Source: a virus. From it: a stretch of DNA of 64,000 nt. A model generated the notes under the pieces. The model made no database searches and had not been told where the DNA came from. It saw only the letters and a program-made list of their open reading frames with translations. The translations under genes and the position numbers were made by a program. Of the stretch, positions 29,242-38,388 are shown one piece after another. The stretch lies in IMG/VR virus record IMGVR_UViG_3300043409_001462, positions 62,001 to 126,000 of that record, one strand, 5' to 3'. Every line of letters starts with the position of its first letter. The stretch's first letter is position 1.

Positions 29242-30944
29242 TATTTTTCAAAACATTGCGATGGAAAAATCTACTCTCAACAGGTAATATTTTTACTGAG
29301 ATCGATCTATCTAAATCAAACAATACATTGATTGTCGGTGAGAATGGGGCTGGGAAGTCTACTATTCTCGATGCATTATCATTTGCATTGTTTGGTAAAT
29401 CATTCCGTAAGATCAACAAACCACAGCTGGTTAACACTATCACGAAGAAAGAACTAATTGTTGAAATTGAGTTTAGTATCTCAAGCAATCAGTATAAGAT
29501 TGTCCGTGGTATAAAGCCAACGGTGTTTGAAGTATATCAGAACGGTATTCTATTAAATCAGTCTGCTGAGATGAAAGATTATCAAGAAATTCTTGAGAAG
29601 CAAATTCTTAAGCTGAATATGAAATCTTTCTGTCAGGTTGTTGTTCTTGGTTCGGCTACGTTTCAACCTTTTATGCAACTTCCTGGCGGTCAGCGTAGGG
29701 AAATTATCGAAGACCTACTTGATCTTCAAATATTTACTACGATGAACTCTTTGCTTAAAGATAAAGTTCAAACGAACAACGAAGTACTTACTGATATTAA
29801 TGCTGATCAAAAAGTTGTTATGGAAAAAATTAAGATCATTAAGGAACACCTATCAGAAAAACAGAACAATAATGAAAAGCTTGTTGCTGAAAAAGTGTCG
29901 GTTATTGATGATACTAATAATAAGATAGAAAAGCTAAACCAACAATATTGGGGATGTGTTTCTGACGTTCAATGTATGAAAGAAAGTATGTCAGAAGAGA
30001 AGTCGATAGCTAAACACCTACAGAAAGTAAATGAATTTAAGCATAAGATAGAAGCTTCCGTTGCTATCCTCAGAAAAGATATTAAATTTTTTGACAATCA
30101 TAAAGATTGCCCTACTTGTAAACAAACAATCGACGAAGAATTTCGTACCAATATTATTTCTGAAAAAAAAGTAGAGCTCGATAGTTCTAGTTCAAAACTT
30201 GATCTACTAGCAAAAGAGTATGACAAAGCTAATGCTAAGATAAATGAGTTGATTGAAATTCAGGCTAACATTAACACAAAGCAAATGGAACAGTTTAAAA
30301 TCAAGAGCAATATTGATTCTTTGATTAAGTATCGTGACCAACTTGAAAAAGAAATTAATCAGATCAATCAGGTTTATGAAGCTGATGAAGAAGACAAAAT
30401 GTCAGAGTTAGAAACTGAATTAAATAATGTTGCAGTTCGATATAATAATGCAATGGATCAAAAACAGATATACACAGCAGCTGCTATGTTATTGAAAGAC
30501 GGTGGTATTAAAGCAAGGATTATTAAGCAGTATGTTCCTGTTATTAATAAGTTTATCAATAAGTATCTTTCAGCTATGGATTTCTTTGTGCAGTTCGAGC
30601 TTGACGAAGAATTTAATGAGACAATCAAGTCGCGCAACAGAGACGAGTTCTCTTACGCCTCATTTTCTGAGGGTGAAAAGATGAGAATTAATCTTGCTGT
30701 GTTGTTTACATGGCGTGCTGTGGCTAAGTTGCGTAATTCTGTCTCTACTAACCTTCTTATTATGGATGAAGTTTTCGATAGCTCTCTAGACTCTAATGGT
30801 ACGGAAGAGTTCCTAAAGATACTAAATAATCTGACATCTGACACTAATACATTTATTATTAGTCATAAGACAGATCAGCTCTATGATAAATTTACTAACG
30901 TAATCAAATTTGAGAAGTATAAAAACTTCAGTAAGGTTGCATAA
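29238..30944 (+). CDS. gp46: Recombination endonuclease subunit gp46 (Rad50/SbcC-like)
   Basis: A 568-residue SMC-like ATPase. Walker A GENGAGKST (34-42), zinc hook CPTC (291-294) at the centre of two coiled coils, ABC signature SFSEGEK (475-481) and Walker B LLIMDEVFD near 505. Overlaps gp47 by ATGA. Confidence 0.96.
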   Translation: MIFFKTLRWKNLLSTGNIFTEIDLSKSNNTLIVGENGAGKSTILDALSFALFGKSFRKINKPQLVNTITKKELIVEIEFSISSNQYKIVRGIKPTVFEVYQNGILLNQSAEMKDYQEILEKQILKLNMKSFCQVVVLGSATFQPFMQLPGGQRREIIEDLLDLQIFTTMNSLLKDKVQTNNEVLTDINADQKVVMEKIKIIKEHLSEKQNNNEKLVAEKVSVIDDTNNKIEKLNQQYWGCVSDVQCMKESMSEEKSIAKHLQKVNEFKHKIEASVAILRKDIKFFDNHKDCPTCKQTIDEEFRTNIISEKKVELDSSSSKLDLLAKEYDKANAKINELIEIQANINTKQMEQFKIKSNIDSLIKYRDQLEKEINQINQVYEADEEDKMSELETELNNVAVRYNNAMDQKQIYTAAAMLLKDGGIKARIIKQYVPVINKFINKYLSAMDFFVQFELDEEFNETIKSRNRDEFSYASFSEGEKMRINLAVLFTWRAVAKLRNSVSTNLLIMDEVFDSSLDSNGTEEFLKILNNLTSDTNTFIISHKTDQLYDKFTNVIKFEKYKNFSKVA

Positions 30945-31978
30945 TGGGATTACTACTGTACACTAAGCCATTTGATAATGAAACTTTAGATCTGATGCCA
31001 TGGTGTCCTAGGAAGTACCCTTATACACAGTCAGTAAATAGAGTTATGCAAGGTATTGATCCTTTCAATGTTACTCTTGGTTGTGAAACTATATATGAGA
31101 TAACCCAGCTACCATCAACTAATAAAACATACGAAGATATGGCAGTGGCAAGAGCTGAACAATTAAAGCAACTAGAAGGCGATATTTACCTCATGTACTC
31201 TGGTGGTGTTGATAGTACAACAGCTCTAGTTGCATTTTTAATTTCTTGGTCTAAAGAAGAATTACAACGTGTTCATATTTTAGCTTCTTCTCAAAGCGTT
31301 TCAGAGTTCCCAGAAATGTGGGATTTAGTTGTTGAAAATTTCAAAGGTAGAATAACTACATCTTATACTCATATGGAAAAAGCTTGTGAAAAAGGATATG
31401 TAATTACTGGGGAGCATGGAGATCAAATATTCGGTAGTGATGTTATTAAAAAAATAGTAAAGTACCGAAATGAAGATGCTCTTCATTCTAGCTGGGAAGA
31501 AAATATGCCTTTGGTTTACCAAAATTTATTTGGAAAAACTGTAAGTAAGAAATTTATTGATGTACATAGAGAAACTTTAGTAGCTTGTCCATTTCCTATA
31601 AAAACTTGTTTCGATTGGGTGTGGTGGTTTAATTTTACCAATAAATGGCAGCATGTTAAATATAGGCTTTTATCTTATAAAGATTGGAAAGATCCAAAAA
31701 ATAATTTTCCAAAAATACATCATTTTTTCGATACACCAGATTGGCAACGTTGGAGTTTAGATAATCATGACAAGAAAATCGAAAAATCTTTAACTTCGTA
31801 TAAATTTACAGCCAAAGAATTTATTGTCAAACATACTAATTTTACTGATTATTTGTCTAAAGAAAAAAAAGGAAGTTTGAGAATCCTTTGGTCTAATAAA
31901 GGATTTTATGAAGCTATCGACGACAATTTAAATTATATTGATAGTGTGAAAGCTATGGAGTTTATAAATGGAAAATGA
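30944..31978 (+). CDS. PP-loop ATPase, asparagine-synthetase-like (paralogue 1 of 3)
   Basis: A 344-residue protein with the PP-loop SGGVDST at 86-92, then a SEFPEMW segment, GEHGDQIFGS (compare the GxGxDExFGG motif of asparagine synthetase), a CFDWVWWFNFTNKW motif and DWQRWSLDNH. It lacks a glutaminase domain, so it must take ammonia or an amine from elsewhere or use another nucleophile. Two further genes here (55023 and 56966) share the same five motifs in order. Translationally coupled to gp46 (TAATG). It should adenylate a carboxyl, carbonyl or base; the substrate is unknown. Confidence 0.75.
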   Translation: MGLLLYTKPFDNETLDLMPWCPRKYPYTQSVNRVMQGIDPFNVTLGCETIYEITQLPSTNKTYEDMAVARAEQLKQLEGDIYLMYSGGVDSTTALVAFLISWSKEELQRVHILASSQSVSEFPEMWDLVVENFKGRITTSYTHMEKACEKGYVITGEHGDQIFGSDVIKKIVKYRNEDALHSSWEENMPLVYQNLFGKTVSKKFIDVHRETLVACPFPIKTCFDWVWWFNFTNKWQHVKYRLLSYKDWKDPKNNFPKIHHFFDTPDWQRWSLDNHDKKIEKSLTSYKFTAKEFIVKHTNFTDYLSKEKKGSLRILWSNKGFYEAIDDNLNYIDSVKAMEFINGK

Positions 31979-32585
31979 TAATATATTTGATGCTGATTAT
32001 TACATCTATGTGTTTCACAATAGAATTGTAAGAGTAGTGAAATCAAGAACTGCATATTACACCGTTAGATTATCAAACGTTAGTTCTTATGTAACTAGTA
32101 CTATTCCAGCTGGTGTTACAATTAAAGAACTTTTGTATAAGTATAATTTTTCTATCGGAGATAAAAAAGGATTTCATATACCAGATGAATCTGAGTTGAA
32201 CGATGTACAGTTAAATAGAATGAAACGTGTGACAGAAAAAATTATTCTACTGGAAAAATTTGAAAAAACTTCAGATATGTTAAAAAAAACTGTTATTAAA
32301 AAAACAGCAGATGAAGACATTTTCAATAGAATATTGATGAGAGAAATTGAAGATTATGAAAATGAAAAGATAGTTGGATCATTACTAGAAGCAGAATATA
32401 AATGTTCTAAATTTAGCACATACAATTCATTGATTGAATCTATACATTTAAAATATAGTGATGCTTCAGAATTGTTCGCGTTTCTAAGATATAAAGCTTT
32501 TGAATTTAGAAAATTGTTAGAAGAAAATAAATTACAAGAAGCTTATGAAATTAACATTTTGATGAACCAAAAACTTGGGATGTAA
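31968..32585 (+). CDS. Unknown protein following PP-loop gene
   Basis: A 205-residue charged, helical protein overlapping the PP-loop gene by 11 bases with GGAG upstream. I do not recognise a family. The middle has a Lys/Glu-rich helix (KRVTEKIILLEKFEKTSDMLKK). Close coupling suggests it works with the PP-loop enzyme, though the unknown gene beside the later PP-loop pair is not visibly similar. Confidence 0.6.
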   Translation: MENDNIFDADYYIYVFHNRIVRVVKSRTAYYTVRLSNVSSYVTSTIPAGVTIKELLYKYNFSIGDKKGFHIPDESELNDVQLNRMKRVTEKIILLEKFEKTSDMLKKTVIKKTADEDIFNRILMREIEDYENEKIVGSLLEAEYKCSKFSTYNSLIESIHLKYSDASELFAFLRYKAFEFRKLLEENKLQEAYEINILMNQKLGM

Positions 32586-32587
32586 AT

Positions 32588-33259
32588 ATGATTGTTTTTC
32601 CTGGAACAAATAGAAGCGTCGATATTATCGACATGCGCGATACGATGTATCCAACATATGCTGTGATGGCAAGAACTACGCATTATGTTGATGCACTTGA
32701 AATTGGATGGGCGACGATGTTCGGCTTTTCATTTGGAAATAGTACTTTACTTATTGGTAAAAAAGAGTATAATATAAAGAGTAACCAATATTTTTCTATT
32801 CCAGTTAGAAATGAAGATGTAACAATCAATCCAACAGACGATTTGTTTGCTGTATTTCGTTTAGGTTTTATTGGTCATGATTTGGTAGGAACACAAGATG
32901 TAACGAAAACTGGTAAGCTTTCTTATATCGACGGTTGTTCTGATTCATTAATGGTTTATCCTCCACGTCTTGGCGACCCAACGTTGAATTATTTGTTTTT
33001 CCCAACAAATATCAATCAATCGTTCCATACACATCCTAGCCTCAGAATTGGTTGTGTTATTGCTGGTGAGGGTATTTCTGAAACAGATCATGAAGTTCCA
33101 TTAACGACTGGTACTTTCTTTTGTCTTGAGGAACACGAGCTGCATCGTTTTAAAACTAAAGATAAAAGTATGAGAGTTATTGCTTATCACCCAGATGGTG
33201 ACTGGGGTCCAACTGATGAAAATCACACTATGTTGAACAGGACTTATATCAAGAAATGA
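32588..33259 (+). CDS. Cupin-fold protein
   Basis: A 223-residue protein whose C-terminal half has a cupin metal site pattern: FHTHPS (H147, H149) followed by a glycine-rich turn and HELHRF (H186). The N-terminal half is an additional beta-rich domain. Cupins include dioxygenases, isomerases and epimerases, so the reaction cannot be named. Lies in the same coupled run as the PP-loop gene and overlaps the next start by ATGA. Confidence 0.7.
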   Translation: MIVFPGTNRSVDIIDMRDTMYPTYAVMARTTHYVDALEIGWATMFGFSFGNSTLLIGKKEYNIKSNQYFSIPVRNEDVTINPTDDLFAVFRLGFIGHDLVGTQDVTKTGKLSYIDGCSDSLMVYPPRLGDPTLNYLFFPTNINQSFHTHPSLRIGCVIAGEGISETDHEVPLTTGTFFCLEEHELHRFKTKDKSMRVIAYHPDGDWGPTDENHTMLNRTYIKK

Positions 33260-33492
33260 TAGTACAACTAGAACTTAATCCTGAAACGAATGAATTAATT
33301 CTACCGCTCCCAGATGATATCTGCGCTCAACTTGGATGGATTGTTGGAACAGAATTAAACTGGATTGATAATGAAGATGGCACGTATAGCCTAAAGGAAA
33401 AGAAAAATGGAACTAGTGAAGAGCAACGATCCGATACTGACGACTCCGTGTCAACAGTTCAACTTTCAGGAACCACCGTTCGACCCGATTGA
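33256..33492 (+). CDS. AbrB/MazE-like small DNA-binding protein
   Basis: A 78-residue protein; residues 4-50 (ETNELILPLPDDICAQLGW, then GTELNW, then DGTYSLKEKK) match the swapped-hairpin AbrB/SpoVT fold. It starts by ATGA overlap with the cupin gene. The last 28 residues are hydrophilic and overlap the deformylase start by 86 bases in another frame, an unusually long overlap. May be a transcription regulator. Confidence 0.65.
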   Translation: MIVQLELNPETNELILPLPDDICAQLGWIVGTELNWIDNEDGTYSLKEKKNGTSEEQRSDTDDSVSTVQLSGTTVRPD

Positions 33493-33949
33493 ATTTTCTA
33501 AAGAACTTATTAAGTTTATGTATGAAAAAAATGGTATTGGTTTGGCTGCGAATCAGGTTGGCGTTCCGTATCGTATTTTTGCTATGCGTGGCCAGCCTCA
33601 AAATTTTGTTTGCTTCAACCCTAAAATCGTACAACCTTCAGAAGAAGAGATAACTCTTGAAGAAGGATGCTTGACTTTTCCTGGATTGGTCGTTAAGGTA
33701 AAAAGACATCGTCATATCCGTGTACGTTTTACTACTCCAAACGGAGACACCAGAACAGAAACGTTTACAGGTATGTCAGCAAGAGTTTTTCAACATGAAC
33801 TAGATCATCTTGAAGGAAAGCTTTACTTTAATCGCGCTTCAAGGTATCATAAAGAATTGGCAATGAAGAAGTGGAAACGAGGAGAGTTTTCCACAATAAA
33901 TGTTAATCCTCTTGGAGAATATTATGAACATCTTTTACCTAGATCATAA
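33407..33949 (+). CDS. def: Peptide deformylase
   Basis: A 180-residue type I deformylase with all three motifs: GIGLAANQ (43-50), EGCLTFPG (86-93, metal ligand C88) and HELDH (130-134; H130 and H134 ligands, E131 catalytic). It removes formyl groups from nascent peptides. Phage copies usually lack the C-terminal helix, and here the tail is likewise short. AAGGAAAAG lies upstream of the ATG. Confidence 0.95.
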   Translation: MELVKSNDPILTTPCQQFNFQEPPFDPIEFSKELIKFMYEKNGIGLAANQVGVPYRIFAMRGQPQNFVCFNPKIVQPSEEEITLEEGCLTFPGLVVKVKRHRHIRVRFTTPNGDTRTETFTGMSARVFQHELDHLEGKLYFNRASRYHKELAMKKWKRGEFSTINVNPLGEYYEHLLPRS

Positions 33950-34487
33950 CCCTACTCAAGCTGCTGAATGGATGGTAGACAAGCACGTTGTAAAAATGAT
34001 CCTAGAGAGCGCACAGTTGCTTTCTACGGCTCATCGTGTACTAGATGGAGTAGAAAAAGTTAGTCAACGTCTTGTTCCTAATACACTAGAAAATCCTAAG
34101 TATCGTAAACATAAAACTTGGCAATTACCTGATGCACGTGATTACGTAATGTATCAGGCTACGCATATCAATCATCCCTCTGCTGTTTGGTGCCGTACTT
34201 CTGTAGAAAATTATGATTGGCTCGTAGATCATATGTATGCTCTAATGCGCGAGTATACTTATCGTTATGGTAAAACGCACAAGTGTCAGGGCGAGCTTTC
34301 GTATCAACTTCAATCTCCTCCTAAAAATCTTAAGGATTGGGATTGGACTCCGATGCCTTCTTGTATGGCGGAAGAGTATATTATTTCAGATAATCCCTTG
34401 ACAAATTATCGAAACTATTATAGAATAGGAAAGTTAAATCTTCATAAGTGGACTAAACGTGAACCTCCGAGGTGGATCAATGAGTAG
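33924..34487 (+). CDS. Conserved T4-like phage protein, unknown
   Basis: A 187-residue protein starting at the ATG at 33924, where GGAG sits 6 bases upstream; the frame has an earlier ATG at 33900. The N-terminal block MNIFYLDHNPTQAAEWMVDK, then HVVKMILESAQLLSTAHR, and a later HINHPSAVWCR are conserved in many cyanophage-type genomes. I know no established function. His, Asp and Arg density suggests an enzyme. Confidence 0.7.
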   Translation: MNIFYLDHNPTQAAEWMVDKHVVKMILESAQLLSTAHRVLDGVEKVSQRLVPNTLENPKYRKHKTWQLPDARDYVMYQATHINHPSAVWCRTSVENYDWLVDHMYALMREYTYRYGKTHKCQGELSYQLQSPPKNLKDWDWTPMPSCMAEEYIISDNPLTNYRNYYRIGKLNLHKWTKREPPRWINE

Positions 34488-34701
34488 GTATGATATGGGT
34501 AGATTTGAATGGGACTGGTTCATTGGATGGACCTGCGGAACAGTGGTAATTTTAGGTATTTTAACCGCAATTTATCATGGAACTGCTGATAGTAATCAAA
34601 GGTATTATGCATCGATGGATAAGTGTATCGCCGCTGGTGGTTCATTTATTCCTACAGGCGGTCAGAGTGGTGCAATTTGTTTGATGGGGATGAAGCAATG
34701 A
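34480..34701 (+). CDS. Small membrane protein
   Basis: A 73-residue protein starting at ATG 34480 (GAGGTGG upstream). One transmembrane segment (WFIGWTCGTVVILGILTAIY) and a short outer part with two Cys, perhaps disulfide-bonded in the periplasm. Overlaps both neighbours. Confidence 0.65.
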   Translation: MSRYDMGRFEWDWFIGWTCGTVVILGILTAIYHGTADSNQRYYASMDKCIAAGGSFIPTGGQSGAICLMGMKQ

Positions 34702-35111
34702 GTTTTTATACAGACGTAAGAGATTTTCATCAGGCTTTCGGGCAGCGTATTGGCGAGAAGCCAGAGCTTCCTGATATTGAAGAACGTAAGCTCCGTATTA
34801 AACTCCTTGATGAAGAAGTATTCGAATATACGGATGCGGAATATGCAGACGACCTTGTTGAAATTGCTGATGCCCTTGCTGACATTATCTATATTGCTTG
34901 TGGCACTGCCGTTTCTTACGGTATTCCTTTGGACGATGTTTTTGATGAGGTCCATCGAAGCAATATGGCAAAGCTGGTCGATGGTAAGGTTATACGTCGC
35001 GCTGATGGTAAGATCCAAAAGCCTGAGGGATGGCAACCACCAGATATTAAAAGCATTTTAGATAAAGCACACACAAAATATATTTGTAAAATTGCTTCTA
35101 TTACGCTATAA
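34698..35111 (+). CDS. MazG-like NTP pyrophosphohydrolase
   Basis: A 137-residue all-alpha NTP pyrophosphatase, start at ATG 34698 by overlap with the previous stop. The EEVFEYTDA and EIADALADIIYIACGTA segments give the E-x-x-E and E-x-x-D metal motifs, followed by VHRSNMAKL. It may cleanse dNTP pools or act on modified nucleotides or alarmones. Confidence 0.8.
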   Translation: MSFYTDVRDFHQAFGQRIGEKPELPDIEERKLRIKLLDEEVFEYTDAEYADDLVEIADALADIIYIACGTAVSYGIPLDDVFDEVHRSNMAKLVDGKVIRRADGKIQKPEGWQPPDIKSILDKAHTKYICKIASITL

Positions 35112-35112
35112 T
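35084..35112 (+). promoter_or_regulatory. sigma70-type promoter before modification cassette
   Basis: TTGTAA at 35084-35089, 17-base spacer, TATAAT at 35107-35112. It overlaps the end of the MazG-like gene and lies 38 bases before the TET-like ATG. Confidence 0.6.
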
Positions 35113-35149
35113 AGTTGGATATATAATATGTGTTTTGAGGAGAACAATT

Positions 35150-36466
35150 ATGGTTGAAACTCTTATAATTAAAAATGCAAATCTTCCTAAGAAAGCTAAT
35201 AAAGAGCTTATTCTAGGTACATTTATTACAAAAGATTCGTACGATCGTGTTATCGAATCCGACTGCGATCTTTATGCCTGGAATCAAACAGGAATTAATA
35301 ACGAAGAAAATTTAATTTTTAAGTTTCGTAAAAATATTTTTACGAAAGAAGAATGTGATGCTGCATATGCTGGTTTGAGAGAAGCTGCTACAGAATCTCA
35401 AAATCGTGGTATGGCTGCTGGTCCTCGTGGCGACCAACTCGGTCAGGAAGGTCGTGGTAATCGCGACTGGGTTACTGCTGAGCAAGAAGATATTATTTCA
35501 TTTTTGAAACGTCCTCTCAATAGTATTGAAGATGGTACCAGCATCGAGTCTATTATTAATATGCGTGTCTCTTCTAATAAAGAAGAGACACGTGGGCGTG
35601 TGTGGCTTCGTTCAGAAGTTACTAAATTATACCCAGAGTATCATGGTTGGTTCGATCAGTGGCTTAATCGTATTAAGGATCTTTCGCGCGAAGAACAGCT
35701 TAAAGAAGCTTATAAGATTGATGATTTTATTTCTGAAACTAACTACGCTCAATCCGTAAAATCTGGTATTGCTGGATATTTTGACAGCTACCCACGTATA
35801 CCTTATGGGCGTGCTACATCATACACTGAAAAGAATCCTGAAAAGTTTGCACTTTGTTACCCTTATCTCCATAAGCTTAACGACCAGTTTCGCGAACTGA
35901 TTCCTAATAGATGGAAGGCGCAAAATGCAGAAGCAAACAAGCTTGACACAAGATTCCGTATTGATGGCACTGTCTTCACTACTCTTACTGTTAACCACAA
36001 CTGGCGTACTGCCTGCCACCGTGATGCTGGTGATCTCACTAGCGGTTTCAGCAATATTTGTGGCGTCACTGGCCCAGAAGGTAAGGGATGGCGTGGCGGT
36101 CAGTTTATTCTCCCTGAGTACAGGATTGCTATTAATCTCCAGCCTGGTGATATGTTGCTCGTCAATAATCATGAAGGAATCCACGGAAACGACGAGCTCA
36201 TTGGCGATGACAATGATCGTATGACTATCGTTGCATACTTCCGTGAGAAGATGACAGAACTTCAATCATGGGATTACGAAAAGCTTCGCAAGCAGTATAT
36301 TGATGAGCGTAGATTAAATAAGGATCATAAGTTCCAACGTCCTCTTTGGAATGGCGTTTCCCCTGCTATGTGGGTAGACCAAGAATGGTATGATTATATG
36401 AAAAAACATAATATGGCCGACCCTTATAAGAAGGAAGAGCAATCAACGTTGGATAGTTTCTTTTGA
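35150..36466 (+). CDS. TET/JBP-family 2OG-Fe(II) dioxygenase (DNA base hydroxylase)
   Basis: A 438-residue protein; ATG at 35150 chosen for its GAGGAG site. Residues about 275-365 match the TET/JBP double-stranded beta-helix: TTLTVNHNWRTACHRDAGD with iron ligands H290 and D292, then GGQFILPEYR, LQPGDMLLVNNHEGIHG with the distal histidine (H345 or H341), and R357 in the 2OG-binding strand. This family oxidises the 5-methyl group of T or 5mC in DNA. The protein ends QSTLDSFF, an exact QxxLxxFF PIP-box pattern, shared with the next gene. First gene of the cassette, behind its own promoter. Confidence 0.85.
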   Translation: MVETLIIKNANLPKKANKELILGTFITKDSYDRVIESDCDLYAWNQTGINNEENLIFKFRKNIFTKEECDAAYAGLREAATESQNRGMAAGPRGDQLGQEGRGNRDWVTAEQEDIISFLKRPLNSIEDGTSIESIINMRVSSNKEETRGRVWLRSEVTKLYPEYHGWFDQWLNRIKDLSREEQLKEAYKIDDFISETNYAQSVKSGIAGYFDSYPRIPYGRATSYTEKNPEKFALCYPYLHKLNDQFRELIPNRWKAQNAEANKLDTRFRIDGTVFTTLTVNHNWRTACHRDAGDLTSGFSNICGVTGPEGKGWRGGQFILPEYRIAINLQPGDMLLVNNHEGIHGNDELIGDDNDRMTIVAYFREKMTELQSWDYEKLRKQYIDERRLNKDHKFQRPLWNGVSPAMWVDQEWYDYMKKHNMADPYKKEEQSTLDSFF

Positions 36467-37242
36467 AAATCGCTAAAATTTGTAATGAGTGGGAGCTTCC
36501 GTTCAACTTCGACCTAAAGAGCGAGGAGAACGTAAGCCTCCACAATCGTTCATATCTTCATTATGCCGCCGAACACCCAGAACTTGTTTCTTCAAAGTGC
36601 TGGGCCACTAAATGGCTCCTTGAAGATATTATTGACATGTCTCAAACCTATACTGCTATCGAGTACATGGCAGGTATTGGTGTTCAAAGTCTTTTGATTC
36701 AAAAGCTCTTTAATCTAGAATTTCATGTTATGGGAGAGCTAGACGAAGGATGCGTCGAACATCTTTCTAGCATTGACTGGGACCATAAGGCGATTGTAAA
36801 ATGTCAAGATGCACAAAAGTCTTTGATGGAAGATAATAATTTTGATTTGAAGTTTCTTGATCTTCCTAACTCTAGTATCCTTCAGGTTACAACAAAGTGG
36901 AAAGATGGATTCAACAAATTGTTTGAATCTAACCCAAAGCTTGTTGTTTGGACAGATACATCTATCACGTATCCTATTTCTATTCATGGCGAGAAGTATG
37001 GTAATATCTTAGGTGCTAAACTCGATACAAAATTCGACTACATTAATTCATATTCAGCTTGGCTTTTTAGAAATTTCGGTTATACTATAAAGAGAGCTGC
37101 AATCAGAGGGACTAACGCTGTGTATTTTGCAGCAGTTCCTGGATTAGTGTCTACTACTATTTCTAGTTTCCCAATCGCTGAAAACGAAGGTGGGTTTTAT
37201 TTTATCGGAGAGGAAAAAAGCACTCTTGACAGTTTCTTCTAA
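36463..37242 (+). CDS. SAM-dependent methyltransferase-like protein with PIP-like tail
   Basis: A 259-residue Rossmann-type protein starting at TTG 36463, overlapping the TET stop (TTGA). AIEYMAGIGVQSLLIQ matches motif I, GELDEGC gives the acidic end of strand 2, and KFLDLPNSS stands in the place of the motif IV D/N-P-P-Y. No cytosine-C5 PCQ/ENV motif is seen, so its target (base, modified base or other) is open. It ends KSTLDSFF, the same tail as the dioxygenase though written with different codons. Confidence 0.65.
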   Translation: MKIAKICNEWELPFNFDLKSEENVSLHNRSYLHYAAEHPELVSSKCWATKWLLEDIIDMSQTYTAIEYMAGIGVQSLLIQKLFNLEFHVMGELDEGCVEHLSSIDWDHKAIVKCQDAQKSLMEDNNFDLKFLDLPNSSILQVTTKWKDGFNKLFESNPKLVVWTDTSITYPISIHGEKYGNILGAKLDTKFDYINSYSAWLFRNFGYTIKRAAIRGTNAVYFAAVPGLVSTTISSFPIAENEGGFYFIGEEKSTLDSFF

Positions 37243-38386
37243 TCAAATTATCGGTCGCTGGTCAGAACTTAACAATCAACCAGAAATTTCAGATCTTAAA
37301 GCAGGTATGGATTTTCGAGAACCTCGTTATCGTCGAGAAGTATTTTTACGATTTTATGAATATCATTTGAAATATAAATCGCATCCTGGCGCTGTTTATT
37401 TTGCTATGCCATGGCTTGCTAAAAAATTAAATATGGACATGGAAACAAAGCTATGGTTTGCTTTTATCAATGGATGCTCTCAAAACATAGTTACAACTTA
37501 TATTATCTTTCAAAAATACCCTAATCTTAAAGAAGTTAAACTAGAACAGCTTTCTGAATGGTGGGGAGATAACCAGCATAAGTTCAAAGCTGGTTCTGGT
37601 TGGGATACAGATCGTAAATATTTCAAGTATGGGAAAACAGGATTCCCAAACTGTGTAAAGTCGTATAAAGAAAACGTTGATAAATTTGGATCACAGGTTG
37701 ACTTGTTCAACAGTTTAAGCTATACTAATGATAAGTCAAAAAACTTCCAAAATACCTGGGATTATGTTCGTAAGAACTTTATGACCTTTGGTCGTCTTTC
37801 TGCGTTTTCCTATCTTGAGTATTTACGTATTCAGGGTGTAAACTTAGATTGTGATAATCTTTTTCTAGAAGATATTGATGGTTCTCGTTCTCACCGTAAT
37901 GGTCTATGTAAAGTACTAGGTCGTGACGATCTTGACTGGTGGAAGCAGGATCTTAAGTATGATGCCGAAACTATCGAATGGTTGAAGGTAGAAGGCGAAA
38001 TGCTTCTTAATGAAGCAAAAGCTCGTTTTGGACATCTATATAAAGACGTTTCGTATTTTACATTAGAGTCAACTTTCTGTTGTTATAAATCTTGGCATAG
38101 ACCCAAGCGTCGTTATCCTAATGTATACATGGATATGTTCCATGATCGTATTAAGTATGCAGAGTCAGAGTGGGATATGAGTTTAGATTTGTTTTGGCAA
38201 ATGAGAAAAGAATGTTTGCCTGAACACCTGCGTTTAGAAGATAATCCTAAAGACCCAGGATTAGTTCCTGAAAAGCAAAATCATTATCTTACTACAGGAC
38301 AGGTGATAATGATGGATAAAGAGTGGGAATGTTTTGAAAACGATTTCTATGGTCCAAAAGGCATTGAACATTTTTATACGGAGTGA
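37226..38386 (+). CDS. aGPT-PPlase / amino-acid:DNA-transferase-like protein
   Basis: A 386-residue protein. I prefer the TTG at 37226 because AGGA lies 11 bases upstream; the frame stays open to a GTG at 37190 inside the previous gene. REVFLRFYEYHLKYKSHPGAVY, LWFAFINGCSQN and TFGRLSAFSYLEYLR followed by DGSRSHRNGLC match the alpha-glutamyl/putrescinyl-thymine pyrophosphorylase family. Members occur in phages with hypermodified thymine, where they displace a pyrophosphate or phosphate from an activated hydroxymethyl base and attach an amino acid or amine. Family recalled by pattern, not searched. Confidence 0.72.
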   Translation: MTVSSNQIIGRWSELNNQPEISDLKAGMDFREPRYRREVFLRFYEYHLKYKSHPGAVYFAMPWLAKKLNMDMETKLWFAFINGCSQNIVTTYIIFQKYPNLKEVKLEQLSEWWGDNQHKFKAGSGWDTDRKYFKYGKTGFPNCVKSYKENVDKFGSQVDLFNSLSYTNDKSKNFQNTWDYVRKNFMTFGRLSAFSYLEYLRIQGVNLDCDNLFLEDIDGSRSHRNGLCKVLGRDDLDWWKQDLKYDAETIEWLKVEGEMLLNEAKARFGHLYKDVSYFTLESTFCCYKSWHRPKRRYPNVYMDMFHDRIKYAESEWDMSLDLFWQMRKECLPEHLRLEDNPKDPGLVPEKQNHYLTTGQVIMMDKEWECFENDFYGPKGIEHFYTE

Positions 38387-38388
38387 CT

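Noticed and set aside
36463-37242. Calling the methyltransferase-like gene a cytosine-C5 DNA methyltransferase
   Set aside because: The PCQ and ENV motifs of that family are not visible; only a general SAM-binding fold with a D-L-P-N motif can be supported.
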